Shown here: piece by piece, positions 8,163 through 16,190 of the stretch
Layout: each line of letters begins with the position of its first letter
Position numbering within the stretch: position 1 is the first letter of the stretch
Assembly (NCBI GenBank): GCA_964477115.1
Contig: CAYZCY010000024.1
Location: 1 to 24,492 of the forward strand
Source: RGIG3135 sp964477115
GTDB taxonomy: Bacteria > Actinomycetota > Coriobacteriia > Coriobacteriales > Eggerthellaceae
Direction: 5' to 3'
DNA length: 24,492 nt
Program-made: the position numbers and the translations under genes
Notes under the pieces: model-generated
Told to the model about the DNA's origin: nothing
Databases searched by the model: none
Seen by the model: the letters and a program-made list of their open reading frames with translations, nothing else

Positions 8163-8191
8163 TTGCAGGGTCAGCTTCGTTTACGTAAAAT
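8163..8191 (+). promoter_or_regulatory. Promoter of the rpsF-ssb-rpsR-rplI operon
   Basis: TTGCAG (8163-8168), 17-bp spacer and TAAAAT (8186-8191) make a good sigma-70 promoter about 75 bp ahead of the rpsF start. Confidence 0.8.
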
Positions 8192-8209
8192 AGACAGGCT
8201 GAATTCCTG

Positions 8210-8238
8210 CTCCGGTGTGTGCCTTCACCAGCCCGGAG
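8210..8238 (+). promoter_or_regulatory. Probable S6:S18 ribosomal-protein leader hairpin
   Basis: In the rpsF 5' UTR, CTCC (8210-8213) pairs with GGAG (8235-8238) and GGTG (8214-8217) pairs with CACC (8226-8229). The bases AGCCC are left bulged on the 3' side, adjoining a CCG. The known autoregulatory leader bound by the S6:S18 heterodimer is a hairpin with a conserved bulged CCG in this position, ahead of rpsF operons. The match is by eye. Confidence 0.55.
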
Positions 8239-8264
8239 CCGTAAAGTCCAAAGGAGGTGAGCTG

Positions 8265-8558
8265 ATGAAGGCTTATGAACTGCTGTTTTTTGTCGCTCCT
8301 ACTATCGACGAGGAAAATCGCGCTGGTGTCATGAAGCGCATCGAGAGCACGATCGCCGCTGGCGAGGGTGTTGTCGATAACGTCGACGTGTGGGGTAAGC
8401 GCAAACTCGCTTATGAGATCAACGGTCTGACCGACGGTGACTACACTCTCATCGATTTCCACGCAGATCCCCAGAACATTGCCGAGCTCGATCGTGTCCT
8501 GCGCATCACTGATGCCGTGGTCCGTCACATGATCGTCCGTCGCACGGATCGCGACTAG
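8265..8558 (+). CDS. rpsF: 30S ribosomal protein bS6
   Basis: The 97-residue protein has the S6 ferredoxin-like fold pattern: YELLFFVAPTIDEE, then VWGKRKLAYEINGLTDGDYTLIDF, and DRVLRITDAVVRHMIVR. It binds 16S rRNA in the central domain as a dimer with S18. The frame is open upstream to 8163, but ATG 8265 follows a near-perfect AAAGGAGGTGA ribosome-binding site and gives the standard start MKAYELL. It is the first gene of rpsF-ssb-rpsR-rplI, an order widely conserved in bacteria. Expression is likely feedback-controlled through the leader hairpin just upstream. Confidence 0.97.
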   Translation: MKAYELLFFVAPTIDEENRAGVMKRIESTIAAGEGVVDNVDVWGKRKLAYEINGLTDGDYTLIDFHADPQNIAELDRVLRITDAVVRHMIVRRTDRD

Positions 8559-8606
8559 TGAAAGTTAGCAAGTGGCAGAGCGCCGCTTGCGTGAGAAGAG
8601 GTAGAA

Positions 8607-9086
8607 ATGAGCATCAACAGAGTAATCATCAGCGGTAATCTCACGCGTGATCCTGAACTTCGTTCGACCGCATCCGGCATGCCCGTCCTGGGCTTCGGCG
8701 TTGCAGTGAACGACCGTCGCAAGAACCAGCAGACCGGTGAGTGGGAGGACTACCCGAACTTCATTGACTGCACCATGTTCGGCGCTCGCGCCGAAAGCCT
8801 GGCGCGCTTCCTTTCCAAGGGAACCAAAGTTTCCATTGAGGGCAAGCTGCGTTGGAGCCAGTGGGAGCGCGACGGCCAGAAGCGCAGCAAGATTGAGGTT
8901 ATCGTGGACGAGCTCGAGTTTATGTCGAGCCGCAACGATGCTCAGGCTGGCGGATACTCTGCTCCGCAGCAGTATTCCGCACCGCAGCAGTCCTACAACG
9001 CGTCTTCCTATTCGACGCAGTCGTACGGCTCTGCCCCGGTCATTGATGTTTCTTCCTCGGTTTACGACGAAGACATCCCGTTTTAA
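8607..9086 (+). CDS. ssb: Single-stranded DNA-binding protein
   Basis: The 159-residue protein has an OB fold at about 1-108 (INRVIISGNLTRDPELR, FGVAVNDR, FIDCTMFGARAESLARFLSKGTKVSIEGKL), a Gln/Ser/Tyr-rich disordered linker and the acidic C-terminal tip DEDIPF, which recruits replication and repair partners. It coats single-stranded DNA as a tetramer. It sits between rpsF and rpsR and is co-transcribed, 48 bp after rpsF. AGAAGAGGTAG precedes the ATG. Confidence 0.97.
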   Translation: MSINRVIISGNLTRDPELRSTASGMPVLGFGVAVNDRRKNQQTGEWEDYPNFIDCTMFGARAESLARFLSKGTKVSIEGKLRWSQWERDGQKRSKIEVIVDELEFMSSRNDAQAGGYSAPQQYSAPQQSYNASSYSTQSYGSAPVIDVSSSVYDEDIPF

Positions 9087-9110
9087 GCGATACGAAAGAG
9101 GTTATTCCAA

Positions 9111-9371
9111 ATGTCAGATTATGCGAAGCAGCCTCGTCGCAAGTACTGCCAGTACTGCAAGGACGACGTGGAGTACATCGACTACAAAGATACTCAGATG
9201 CTGCGCAAATATGTTACCGATCGCGGTAAGATCAAGCCCCGTCGCGTGACCGGTGCCTGCACTCAGCACCAGCGTGACATCGCGAACGCTGTCAAGCGCG
9301 CCCGCGAGATGGCTCTTATGCCGTACACCGTTCCCGCAGTTAGCGGCCGTGGCGACCGCCGCAATCGCTAA
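9111..9371 (+). CDS. rpsR: 30S ribosomal protein bS18, zinc-binding form
   Basis: This 86-residue basic protein is the S6 partner in the 30S platform. It has the C+ (zinc) version of S18: C13 and C16 (YCQYC) plus C50 and H53 (GACTQH). Many genomes carry both a zinc and a zinc-free S18; the zinc-free one, if present, is outside this window. AAAGAGG lies ahead of the ATG. It is the third gene of the operon. Confidence 0.97.
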   Translation: MSDYAKQPRRKYCQYCKDDVEYIDYKDTQMLRKYVTDRGKIKPRRVTGACTQHQRDIANAVKRAREMALMPYTVPAVSGRGDRRNR

Positions 9372-9389
9372 CAGAAGGAGGATAATATC

Positions 9390-9905
9390 ATGAAGGTTAT
9401 TCTTCTCAAGGAACTCAAGGGCAAGGGCGGCGAAGGCGACGTCATCGACGTGGCCCCCGGCTTCGCCAACAACTACCTGCTCACCCAGGGCTTTGCCGTC
9501 AAGGCTACCAAGGGCAACCTGAAGCAGCTCGAGCAGCGTAAGAAGAACATCGCCAAGCGCGAGGAGAACCGTCTTGCTGAGGCTGCGGCTCTCCAGGCTA
9601 AGCTCAATGAGACCACTGTTAAGATCATCGCTCAGGTGGGCGACGAGGGCCAGCTCTTCGGTTCCGTCACCTCCGCCATGGTTGCCGACGCCATCGAGGC
9701 TCTCGGCATCGAGATCGACAAGCGTCGTGTTGAGCTTGGCAAGCCGATCAAGCTTGCCGGCGAGCACTCTGTCGTCGTGTCCATCTATCGCGACATCAAG
9801 GCTACCGTCAAGGTTGTCGTCTGCGCAGAGGGCGAAGAGATTGCTGAAGAGGTAGTCGAAGAGGCCGTTGAGGTCGAGGCTGCCGAGGAGACCACCGAGG
9901 CTTAA
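9390..9905 (+). CDS. rplI: 50S ribosomal protein bL9
   Basis: The N-terminal domain (MKVILLKELKGKGGEGDVIDVAPGFANNYLL, shown here in two parts as MKVILLKELKGKGGEGD and VIDVAPGFANNYLL) carries the L9 signature. The long connecting helix (about 42-75) and C-terminal domain (GQLFGSVTSAMVADAI) follow. At 171 residues it is about 20 longer than usual; the excess is an acidic Glu/Val/Ala tail after residue 148. L9 spans the 50S surface and helps reading-frame fidelity. AGAAGGAGG precedes the ATG. It is the last gene of the operon, ahead of a strong terminator. Confidence 0.97.
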   Translation: MKVILLKELKGKGGEGDVIDVAPGFANNYLLTQGFAVKATKGNLKQLEQRKKNIAKREENRLAEAAALQAKLNETTVKIIAQVGDEGQLFGSVTSAMVADAIEALGIEIDKRRVELGKPIKLAGEHSVVVSIYRDIKATVKVVVCAEGEEIAEEVVEEAVEVEAAEETTEA

Positions 9906-9967
9906 GGCCGAGCAAATCTCCATAACGCGCACTTTTCCACAAGCTTCACTTTGAACAAATGTGGATA

Positions 9968-10008
9968 AAGCCCCCTTACCCGAGGTCGTGGTGAGGGGGC
10001 TTCTTATA
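9968..10008 (+). terminator. Intrinsic terminator of the rpsF operon
   Basis: AAGCCCCCT (9968-9976) and AGGGGGCTT (9994-10002) form a perfect 9-bp stem with a partly paired inner region, followed by CTTATAT. It separates the ribosomal operon from dnaB. Confidence 0.85.
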
Positions 10009-10080
10009 TCTGTCGGTGGAAAAGCTCTGCAGTGCTTCAGAGGCAATCTGAGACGGTCTCTTCGCGTAAAAAATTGCCCC

Positions 10081-10108
10081 TTGACCTGCGTAAATTTGGG
10101 GATACGAT
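10081..10108 (+). promoter_or_regulatory. Promoter of dnaB
   Basis: TTGACC (10081-10086), 16-bp spacer and TACGAT (10103-10108) form a good promoter, leaving a leader of about 140 nt before the dnaB start. Confidence 0.7.
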
Positions 10109-10139
10109 ATAAATTCCCTTTGTGCGCCCCAAGCTGAAA

Positions 10140-10210
10140 CTCCCTCCCTTGCAGCGAGTTTTCGCATGAGCAGCACGCAAGGGGGGAGAAGGCAAGCGCA
10201 TGCGTTTGCC
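10140..10210 (+). other. Two inverted repeats in the dnaB leader
   Basis: CTCCCTCCCTTGC (10140-10152) pairs with GCAAGGGGGGAG (10177-10188) over 12 bp with one bulged C, and a small GCGA/TCGC hairpin lies in its loop. Immediately after is GGCAAGCGCATGCGTTTGCC (10191-10210), a 20-bp palindrome with a single G/T mismatch pair. The first would fold in RNA; the second is better suited to a protein-binding site on DNA. No T-run follows either. Confidence 0.55.
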
Positions 10211-10255
10211 CCAGGCCTCACCGCCCTCGTCCGTTATCAGTAATGAAGGAAAGAC

Positions 10256-11671
10256 ATGTCGGCAGCAACTCAAAACTCACACACCTCATCCACTTCGACG
10301 GACTTGGCCAAGCGCGCTCAGCTGCCCCAGAACATTGAAGCGGAGCAGTCGGTTCTGGCCGCCTGCATGCTTTCGCCCGAGGCTACCGAGGAGCTCATTC
10401 TGAAGCTCAAGCCCGAAAACTTCTTCCGACCGGCTCACCGTATCATCTTCGAATCCATCTACGACCTGACAGTCAGGCGCATCCCAGTTGATCCCATCGC
10501 CCTCGCCGACACGCTGCAGGCGAAAAACCAGCTTGAGGCCGTTGGCGGCAAGTCTTATCTGGTCGAGCTGGCCGATAACACCTTCGCCCTCACCAACTGG
10601 CAGCGTCACTCTGACATCGTGAAGCGTACGGCCATCCTGCGAGAGCTCGTCTATGCGGCAGCCGACATCAACGCGCTTGCCTACGATGCCCCCGATGACC
10701 TGAACCAGGTGGTAGAGGAAGCGGAGAAGACGCTTTTCAACGTGACTGAGAAGCGCGTTTCGTCCACCTTCCAGAAGATGGACACCCTGCTCATGGATGC
10801 TTTCGAGGAGCTTACCAAGCTCGCCGAGCAGAAGACGCACATGGCGGGCGTCCCCACCGGCTTCAAGGACGTTGACGATCTGTTCCACGGTTTTCGCGGC
10901 GGTGATTTGGTCATCCTTGCGGCCCGTCCGGGCGTTGGCAAAACCTCCTTCGCGCTCAATCTTGCCGTCAACGCCGCCAAGGCGGGCGTGGCCGTGGCTT
11001 TCTTCTCCCTCGAAATGAGCGCCGGTCAGCTGGTGCAGAGAATCCTTTGCGCCGAGGCGCGCATCAGCCTGTCCGACGTGCGTGCCGGCAAGATCAAGGA
11101 AGGCGACTGGAGCGCCATTGCCGATGCTACCAACACGCTTTCCAAGCTGGAGCTCTACATTGACGACTCTCCGGGTCTTTCCATCCTGGAGGCCCGCGCG
11201 AAGGCCCGTCGCGAGCTGCGTCACGCAACGGGCACCGGCAAGGGTCTGATCATCGTCGACTACCTGCAGCTCATGCAGCCGCCTTCGGTTCGTCGTGATG
11301 GCAACCGCGCGGTCGAGGTCGGCGAGATCTCGAGAGGCCTCAAGGTCCTCGGCAAGGAGATGGACATGCCGGTTCTGGCTCTGTCGCAGCTTTCGCGTGC
11401 GGTCGAGATGCGCGGTAAGAAGCGCCCCATGCTTTCCGACCTTCGCGAATCTGGCTCCATCGAGCAGGACGCCGACATCGTCATGTTCATCGATCGAAGC
11501 ATGGACGAGATGGAGGCCGAAACCGAGGGTCGTCCCGATCTTGGCACGGCCGAGCTCATCGTGGCCAAGCACCGCAACGGCCCCACGCGCGACATCAAGC
11601 TTGCCTTCAACCCGACCTACACCCGTTTCATGGATTACATCGATGATTCCGTGGCGGGCGGCTACATGTAG
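10256..11671 (+). CDS. dnaB: Replicative DNA helicase DnaB
   Basis: The 471-residue hexameric 5'-3' helicase drives the replication fork. The N-terminal domain (about 22-125: LPQNIEAEQSVLAACML) binds primase. A linker leads to the RecA-like domain with Walker A ARPGVGKTS (223-231), Walker B IIVDYLQLM (about 332-340) and the sensor/arginine-finger region (LSQLSRAVEMRGKKRPMLSDLRESGSIEQDAD, seen at about 365-400). No intein interrupts it. A 20-residue Thr/Ser-rich N-terminal extension precedes the first helix. GAAGGAAAG lies ahead of the ATG. It follows rplI, as in many Actinobacteria and Firmicutes, but has its own promoter, so replication control is separated from the ribosomal operon. Confidence 0.97.
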   Translation: MSAATQNSHTSSTSTDLAKRAQLPQNIEAEQSVLAACMLSPEATEELILKLKPENFFRPAHRIIFESIYDLTVRRIPVDPIALADTLQAKNQLEAVGGKSYLVELADNTFALTNWQRHSDIVKRTAILRELVYAAADINALAYDAPDDLNQVVEEAEKTLFNVTEKRVSSTFQKMDTLLMDAFEELTKLAEQKTHMAGVPTGFKDVDDLFHGFRGGDLVILAARPGVGKTSFALNLAVNAAKAGVAVAFFSLEMSAGQLVQRILCAEARISLSDVRAGKIKEGDWSAIADATNTLSKLELYIDDSPGLSILEARAKARRELRHATGTGKGLIIVDYLQLMQPPSVRRDGNRAVEVGEISRGLKVLGKEMDMPVLALSQLSRAVEMRGKKRPMLSDLRESGSIEQDADIVMFIDRSMDEMEAETEGRPDLGTAELIVAKHRNGPTRDIKLAFNPTYTRFMDYIDDSVAGGYM

Positions 11672-11743
11672 GCTTGGCATGCAGTAGGATTGTTCGATAC
11701 GAACCGATTTCAAACGAAGGTATTTGACGAAGGGAGGCGCGTC

Positions 11744-13021
11744 GTGGCCCGTGAATGCACTTTTCTCCATGCCGCCGACCTTCATCTGGGTGCGCCTTTC
11801 CGAGGCCTGCGCGCCCTGTCACAGGAGTGGGCCGACCGCCTGAAGCGAGCCATTCCCACCGCCTATGACAACCTGATCGATGCCGCCATTCGCAATCAGG
11901 TTGATTTCGTTATCATCGCAGGCGATGTCTTTGATACGGGCCGTGCGTCCTTTGCGGATTACCGCCACTTCATCGGCGGGCTTGAGCGTTTGAATGGCGT
12001 TGGCATCCCGGTGTATCTGTGCGCGGGCAATCACGACCCCTATCAGACTTGGGCTCAAAACCTGATCGAACTGCCTGGCAACACGTATATGTTTTCGGCT
12101 GATCGCGCGAGCTACGCTCTGTTCGAAAAAGGCGGCGATCCCCTGTGCGTTCTCGCGGGCCGCAGCTATCGCACGCACGTGTGGTCGGCTGATATGAGCA
12201 TTGCCGAGCGCGTGACACGCGCCGATGCCGAAGAAGCCTTGGGCCCGCGCGCCGAGGAAGCGCCCTTCGGCGTGGGCGTGCTGCACACCGGGCTTCACCT
12301 CGATTCCATCAAGGCCCCGGCAAATCCGGCCGACCTGCTGCTTCGCGGCCTCGACTACTGGGCGCTCGGCCATATTCACAAGCGCTACGTTGATGATGAG
12401 GCTTGTCCTCGCATGGTGTTTCCCGGCTGCATACAGGGCCGCGACATCAAGGAGACCGGTCCCCGCGGTGTGACCTTGGTCACTTTGCGCGAAGGCAGAC
12501 CCAATCAAATCGAATTCATCGCCACGTCCTCGATTGCCTGGGAGCAGATCCGCGTAGACGTGAGCGAATGCCTTACGGTGGCCGAAGTTATCGAGAAGGT
12601 CATGCGCGCTCAGTTTTTAGCCAACGGCCGCGCCCAATGCAAGCAGATGGTCACGCGTATCACGCTTGTGGGGGCGAGCGATCTTCATGAGCTGTTCTTA
12701 CGTCCGGGTATGCTGGAGGACATGCGTACGAGCATCAACGAATCCTATTACGATTTCTTCTGCGATGCCCTTATCGACGCAACATCTCGCCCCGTTGACA
12801 AGGATGCTCTGCGCGCCGATGGATTGTTTGCCTCCATGGTGCTTGCCGCCGCCGATGAGCTGCGCGCGCACCCGCAAGAAGCGCAGAGCTACCTGCAGGA
12901 TGAGTTCATTGCGCGCAAGCTTACCATGCCGCGCGTCTCGACGAGCATGCTAGAGATGCTTGCCACCGAAGCCGAGGACCTGGTTCTTGGTCTGCTTGTT
13001 GGGCAGGAGGACAGCCGATGA
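11744..13021 (+). CDS. SbcD/YhaO-like metallophosphoesterase (DNA repair exonuclease family)
   Basis: The 425-residue protein has the calcineurin-like metal site: DLH (12-14), GDVFD (60-64), GNHD (95-98), and further His motifs HTGLH and GHIH. These bind two Mn or Fe ions and hydrolyse phosphodiesters. The pattern matches the SbcD/Mre11 and YhaO branch. I choose GTG 11744 over ATG 11690: AGGGAGG lies 6 nt upstream, and the protein then starts just ahead of the first beta strand. The C-terminal 150 residues are helical and probably contact the partner. Its stop overlaps the start of the YhaN-like gene by 4 bp (ATGA), so the two are translationally coupled and likely form an Mre11/Rad50-like nuclease-ATPase pair. 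No promoter is evident, and read-through from dnaB is likely. Confidence 0.88.
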   Translation: MARECTFLHAADLHLGAPFRGLRALSQEWADRLKRAIPTAYDNLIDAAIRNQVDFVIIAGDVFDTGRASFADYRHFIGGLERLNGVGIPVYLCAGNHDPYQTWAQNLIELPGNTYMFSADRASYALFEKGGDPLCVLAGRSYRTHVWSADMSIAERVTRADAEEALGPRAEEAPFGVGVLHTGLHLDSIKAPANPADLLLRGLDYWALGHIHKRYVDDEACPRMVFPGCIQGRDIKETGPRGVTLVTLREGRPNQIEFIATSSIAWEQIRVDVSECLTVAEVIEKVMRAQFLANGRAQCKQMVTRITLVGASDLHELFLRPGMLEDMRTSINESYYDFFCDALIDATSRPVDKDALRADGLFASMVLAAADELRAHPQEAQSYLQDEFIARKLTMPRVSTSMLEMLATEAEDLVLGLLVGQEDSR

Positions 13022-14760
13022 CGCGCTCCTACCTGAGATATGCGCGCATGGCGAGCTACGGTGCCGTGAGCAACCGCACCGTCGGTCCTTTTGAGCCCGG
13101 GCTTAACATCGTGTTCGGTAAAAACGAAGCGGGCAAGACCACCCTGGCCTCCTTTATAGAAGGCGTGCTCTTCGGCTGGGAAGAGGCCCGCGGTTCACGC
13201 AACACCTACAAACCCGAGGCGGCTGAACGCGCCGGATCGCTTTTCTTCGCCGATGAGAAAGATTGCGAAAGTGAGCTTTCCCGCGTGCGAAACGCCGATG
13301 GGCTCAAGGGCGACGGGCGCTTGGTGGCTGATATCGACCGAGACACCTTCCGAACCATGTTCTCCCTGAACAGCGACGAGTTGCGATCCCTGCGCAACGC
13401 GGGAGATGTGACGACACATCTTCTGACGGCGGGTTCGGGGACGGGCGTGTCGCCGGCGCACGCGCTGAGCCAGGTGAACGATCAGCTGGCGGGCTATACC
13501 TCCCGCGCGGCTTCGGCTGAACATTCCCTTACGCGACTGACCGCCGAGCGCGAAAGGCTGCGCCTTGAGCTTCAGGCCCTCGGTGATGAAATGGACGAGC
13601 TCAAGCGTCTGGACGCTCAGTTCCACCAGATGGAGCCACAACGAGCTGAGCTTACGCAGCGCTTGTCGGAGCTTAACGATCAGCTTGAGCGCCTTGCCGT
13701 CTGCCGCTCGCGCATCGAAAAGATCGATGCCGAGATAGCCCTGCGTGCTGAAGGAGGTCGCTCGCGTGGCGGCCAGGGTTCGCAGGCAAGGGGCGCCTCG
13801 AAGGCACTTGGCGATGGCGCGTCCCTGACGCTCTACCTTGCTTTCGGACTCCTGTTTGCTGTGTTTTTGGCCGGGGGCGTGGCTGCGCTTCTTTACGGGC
13901 AGCGCGCAAGTGACGCCGCCTTTGCGGTCGTGGGCGCCGGTCTTCTGGTGGCGGCCTTCGCCGAGATCGCCATAGCCGTGGCGCTTGTCTTCTTCGCCAA
14001 ACACAAGGCGCAGGAGCAGGATGATCAGATGCGGGAAAGCCTTTTGGAGCTTGAGGCTCATCGCTTGGCCGTGCTCGAGCGCGCGGGAATCCCGGCCGAT
14101 GCCGACCTTGACGAGATCGATTTCGAGATGGCGCGAAGGACGCGCGAGCGCGCGGAGGTGGTCGAGCAGATCGAGGAGTTCAACGAGCTCTACGGTGAGA
14201 TGAGAAGCCGTCTTGGCTTAGCTGCTCAACGTGAGGATTTTGCCGACAAAAAAATCGCCTATCAGGCCGTGCGCACGCGTCTTTTGGATGCGACGCAGGA
14301 TTTCATGAGGCTGCTTTTAGCGCGGCGCATGCTTGAGTACGCCATTGCCGAATGGGAGATCGAAAGTCAGCCGGCGGTGTATCGTCAGGCGGGGCGCCTG
14401 CTGTCCATCATGACCGACGGTGCTTGGACGCGGGTGACCGAGGCGAGCGATGGCAGCTTGATGGTTGCCAATGAGGACCGCGTGACGCGACCTGCGCAGA
14501 AGCTTTCATTAGGCACCTGCCAGCAGCTCTACCTGAGCATGAGGATCGCACTGCTCATGGCGGCTGACGAAGTGGGACAAAGCATTCCCGTTTTGGCTGA
14601 CGACATCCTGGTGAACTTCGATTCGGATCGCCGTCGCGGGGCGGCACGAGCCTTGATCGAGCTGGCGAGCAAGCGTCAGGTCATTTTGCTCACCTGCCAC
14701 GAAGAGGTGGTTCGGGTGCTGCTCGACGTGCAGCCTGACGCGCGGGTGATCAACCTGTAG
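13018..14760 (+). CDS. YhaN-like SMC/Rad50-type ATPase with two central membrane segments
   Basis: The 580-residue protein is a split ABC ATPase of the SMC/Rad50 type. The N-terminal half carries Walker A FGKNEAGKTT (33-42); the C-terminal half carries signature LSLGT (496-500), Walker B VLADDILVNFD (about 525-535) and the H-loop His at 561. Coiled coils occupy about 150-245 and 330-430. Instead of a long coil with a zinc hook, the centre holds two hydrophobic segments (about 269-293 and 300-326), so the coils should be tethered to the membrane with both heads in the cytosol. It is much shorter than Bacillus YhaN (nearly 1000 residues). It overlaps the phosphoesterase gene by 4 bp. A role in DNA processing at the membrane is inferred from the pair. 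Confidence 0.87.
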   Translation: MTRSYLRYARMASYGAVSNRTVGPFEPGLNIVFGKNEAGKTTLASFIEGVLFGWEEARGSRNTYKPEAAERAGSLFFADEKDCESELSRVRNADGLKGDGRLVADIDRDTFRTMFSLNSDELRSLRNAGDVTTHLLTAGSGTGVSPAHALSQVNDQLAGYTSRAASAEHSLTRLTAERERLRLELQALGDEMDELKRLDAQFHQMEPQRAELTQRLSELNDQLERLAVCRSRIEKIDAEIALRAEGGRSRGGQGSQARGASKALGDGASLTLYLAFGLLFAVFLAGGVAALLYGQRASDAAFAVVGAGLLVAAFAEIAIAVALVFFAKHKAQEQDDQMRESLLELEAHRLAVLERAGIPADADLDEIDFEMARRTRERAEVVEQIEEFNELYGEMRSRLGLAAQREDFADKKIAYQAVRTRLLDATQDFMRLLLARRMLEYAIAEWEIESQPAVYRQAGRLLSIMTDGAWTRVTEASDGSLMVANEDRVTRPAQKLSLGTCQQLYLSMRIALLMAADEVGQSIPVLADDILVNFDSDRRRGAARALIELASKRQVILLTCHEEVVRVLLDVQPDARVINL

Positions 14761-14774
14761 AGCAGGGGTGCTCT
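14759..14774 (+). terminator. Possible weak terminator after the YhaN-like gene
   Basis: AGAGCA-GGGG-TGCTCT begins within the stop codon. The stem is 6 bp and no T-run follows directly. A perfect palindrome TTCGATCGAA lies at 14801-14810. Confidence 0.35.
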
Positions 14775-14897
14775 CGTTCGGGTGCGTCTTTCCATAGACC
14801 TTCGATCGAAGAGCAGCCCGCATGCGCTTGTTGCCCGAGCGTGATCTGTGAGAAAATGATCGGTACTGTATTTTTCTGTTCGCTGAAAGGAACGAAC

Positions 14898-16190
14898 GTG
14901 AATATTCTGGTCCTGGGTTCTGGTGGCCGCGAGCATGCCATTGCATGGGCGCTTGCCAAGTCTCCCAACACCGATAAGCTCTACGTGGCGCCGGGCAATG
15001 GCGGTACCGCCAACGTTGCTGAAAACCTTACCCTCGACATGATGGACGGCGCTGCTGTTCTGGAGTTCGTGCGTGCTAACGAAATCGGCCTGGTTGTCAT
15101 CGGTCCCGAGGCTCCGCTGGTTGTCGGCGTTGCCGATACGCTGCGAGATGCGGGTGTTCCCGTGTACGGCCCCAATGCCGACGGCGCCCAGCTTGAGGGT
15201 AGCAAGTCCTACAGCAAGGCCTTCATGATGGACAACGACATCCCCACCGCTGCTTACGCAGAGTTCGACGCATGCGAGCCCGCCCTTGAGTACGTACGTG
15301 AACAAGGCGCTCCCATTGTCATCAAGGCCGACGGCCTGTGCGCGGGCAAGGGCGTCGTGGTCGCCGAAACGCTCGAGGCCGCTGAGGATGCCGTGCGCGC
15401 CTGCTTTGACGGCGCATTCGGCGCTGCTGGCAGCAGGGTCGTCATCGAGGAGTGCATGACGGGCCCCGAGTGCTCCATGCTCTGCTTTGTCACCCAGGGC
15501 AAGTCCTTCCCGATGGCTCCCTCCCAGGATCATAAGCGCGCTTACGACGGCGACATGGGTCCGAACACGGGCGGCATGGGCGTGTATTCTCCCGTACCCA
15601 TCGTCACCGACGAGGAGATGGCTACCATGGTGTCCATCATGGAGCAGTCCGCCGCAGCTACTGCACGTGAGCCTTTCGGTCTGGATTATCGTGGCACCCT
15701 GTACGGCGGCTTCATGCTCACCCCGAAGGGCCCGAGGGTCGTCGAGTTCAACGCGCGTTTCGGTGACCCGGAGACGCAGGTTGTCCTCCCGCGCCTTGAA
15801 AGCGATCTCGTTGAGGTCATGATGGCTGTTGCCGAGGGCCGTCCCGAGGACATCGAGCTTAAGTGGTCTGACACCTGGGCCATCTCGGTTGTTCTGGCAA
15901 GCGAGGGCTACCCGGGTGCTTATGAGACTGGCAAGGTCATCCTGGGCGTTGAAGAGGCTGAAGGCGTCAAGGACGTCATGGTCTTCCACGCCGGCACTAA
16001 GATCAACGAAGACGGCGAGCTGGTCACCGCCGGCGGTCGCGTTCTGAACGTGGTCGCTTTGGGTGACACCTTTGAAAAGGCCCGTGAGCGCGCATACCGC
16101 GCCTGCGATCTCATTAACTTCGAGGGCAAGCAGTTCCGCACCGACATTGGGCGCAAGGCTCAGCAGGGCCGTTCTGCCTGGGGGGAATAA
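14898..16190 (+). CDS. purD: Phosphoribosylamine-glycine ligase (GAR synthetase)
   Basis: PurD joins glycine to 5-phosphoribosylamine with ATP, the second step of purine synthesis, in the cytosol. The 430-residue length is typical. Visible motifs are the N-terminal loop LGSGGREHAI, GPEAPLVVG, the ATP-grasp segment KADGLCAGKGVVVAET and the strongly conserved QDHKRAYDGDMGPNTGGMG, followed by FNARFGDPETQ. I choose GTG 14898 over ATG 14841 because it follows GAAAGGAA and gives the standard VNILVLGSGG beginning. The radical SAM gene starts immediately after its stop (TAA then ATG). Confidence 0.97.
   Translation: MNILVLGSGGREHAIAWALAKSPNTDKLYVAPGNGGTANVAENLTLDMMDGAAVLEFVRANEIGLVVIGPEAPLVVGVADTLRDAGVPVYGPNADGAQLEGSKSYSKAFMMDNDIPTAAYAEFDACEPALEYVREQGAPIVIKADGLCAGKGVVVAETLEAAEDAVRACFDGAFGAAGSRVVIEECMTGPECSMLCFVTQGKSFPMAPSQDHKRAYDGDMGPNTGGMGVYSPVPIVTDEEMATMVSIMEQSAAATAREPFGLDYRGTLYGGFMLTPKGPRVVEFNARFGDPETQVVLPRLESDLVEVMMAVAEGRPEDIELKWSDTWAISVVLASEGYPGAYETGKVILGVEEAEGVKDVMVFHAGTKINEDGELVTAGGRVLNVVALGDTFEKARERAYRACDLINFEGKQFRTDIGRKAQQGRSAWGE

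Noticed and set aside
10256..11671. Intein in dnaB
   Set aside because: The Walker A and downstream motifs are continuous and the length is normal.
10286..11785. 499-residue open frame on the minus strand opposite dnaB
   Set aside because: Antisense shadow of dnaB. Composition is typical of reversed high-GC coding sequence, with no start signal or family match.
14676..15989. 437-residue minus-strand open frame across the YhaN-like and purD genes
   Set aside because: It spans two real genes in antisense and lacks any recognisable protein features.
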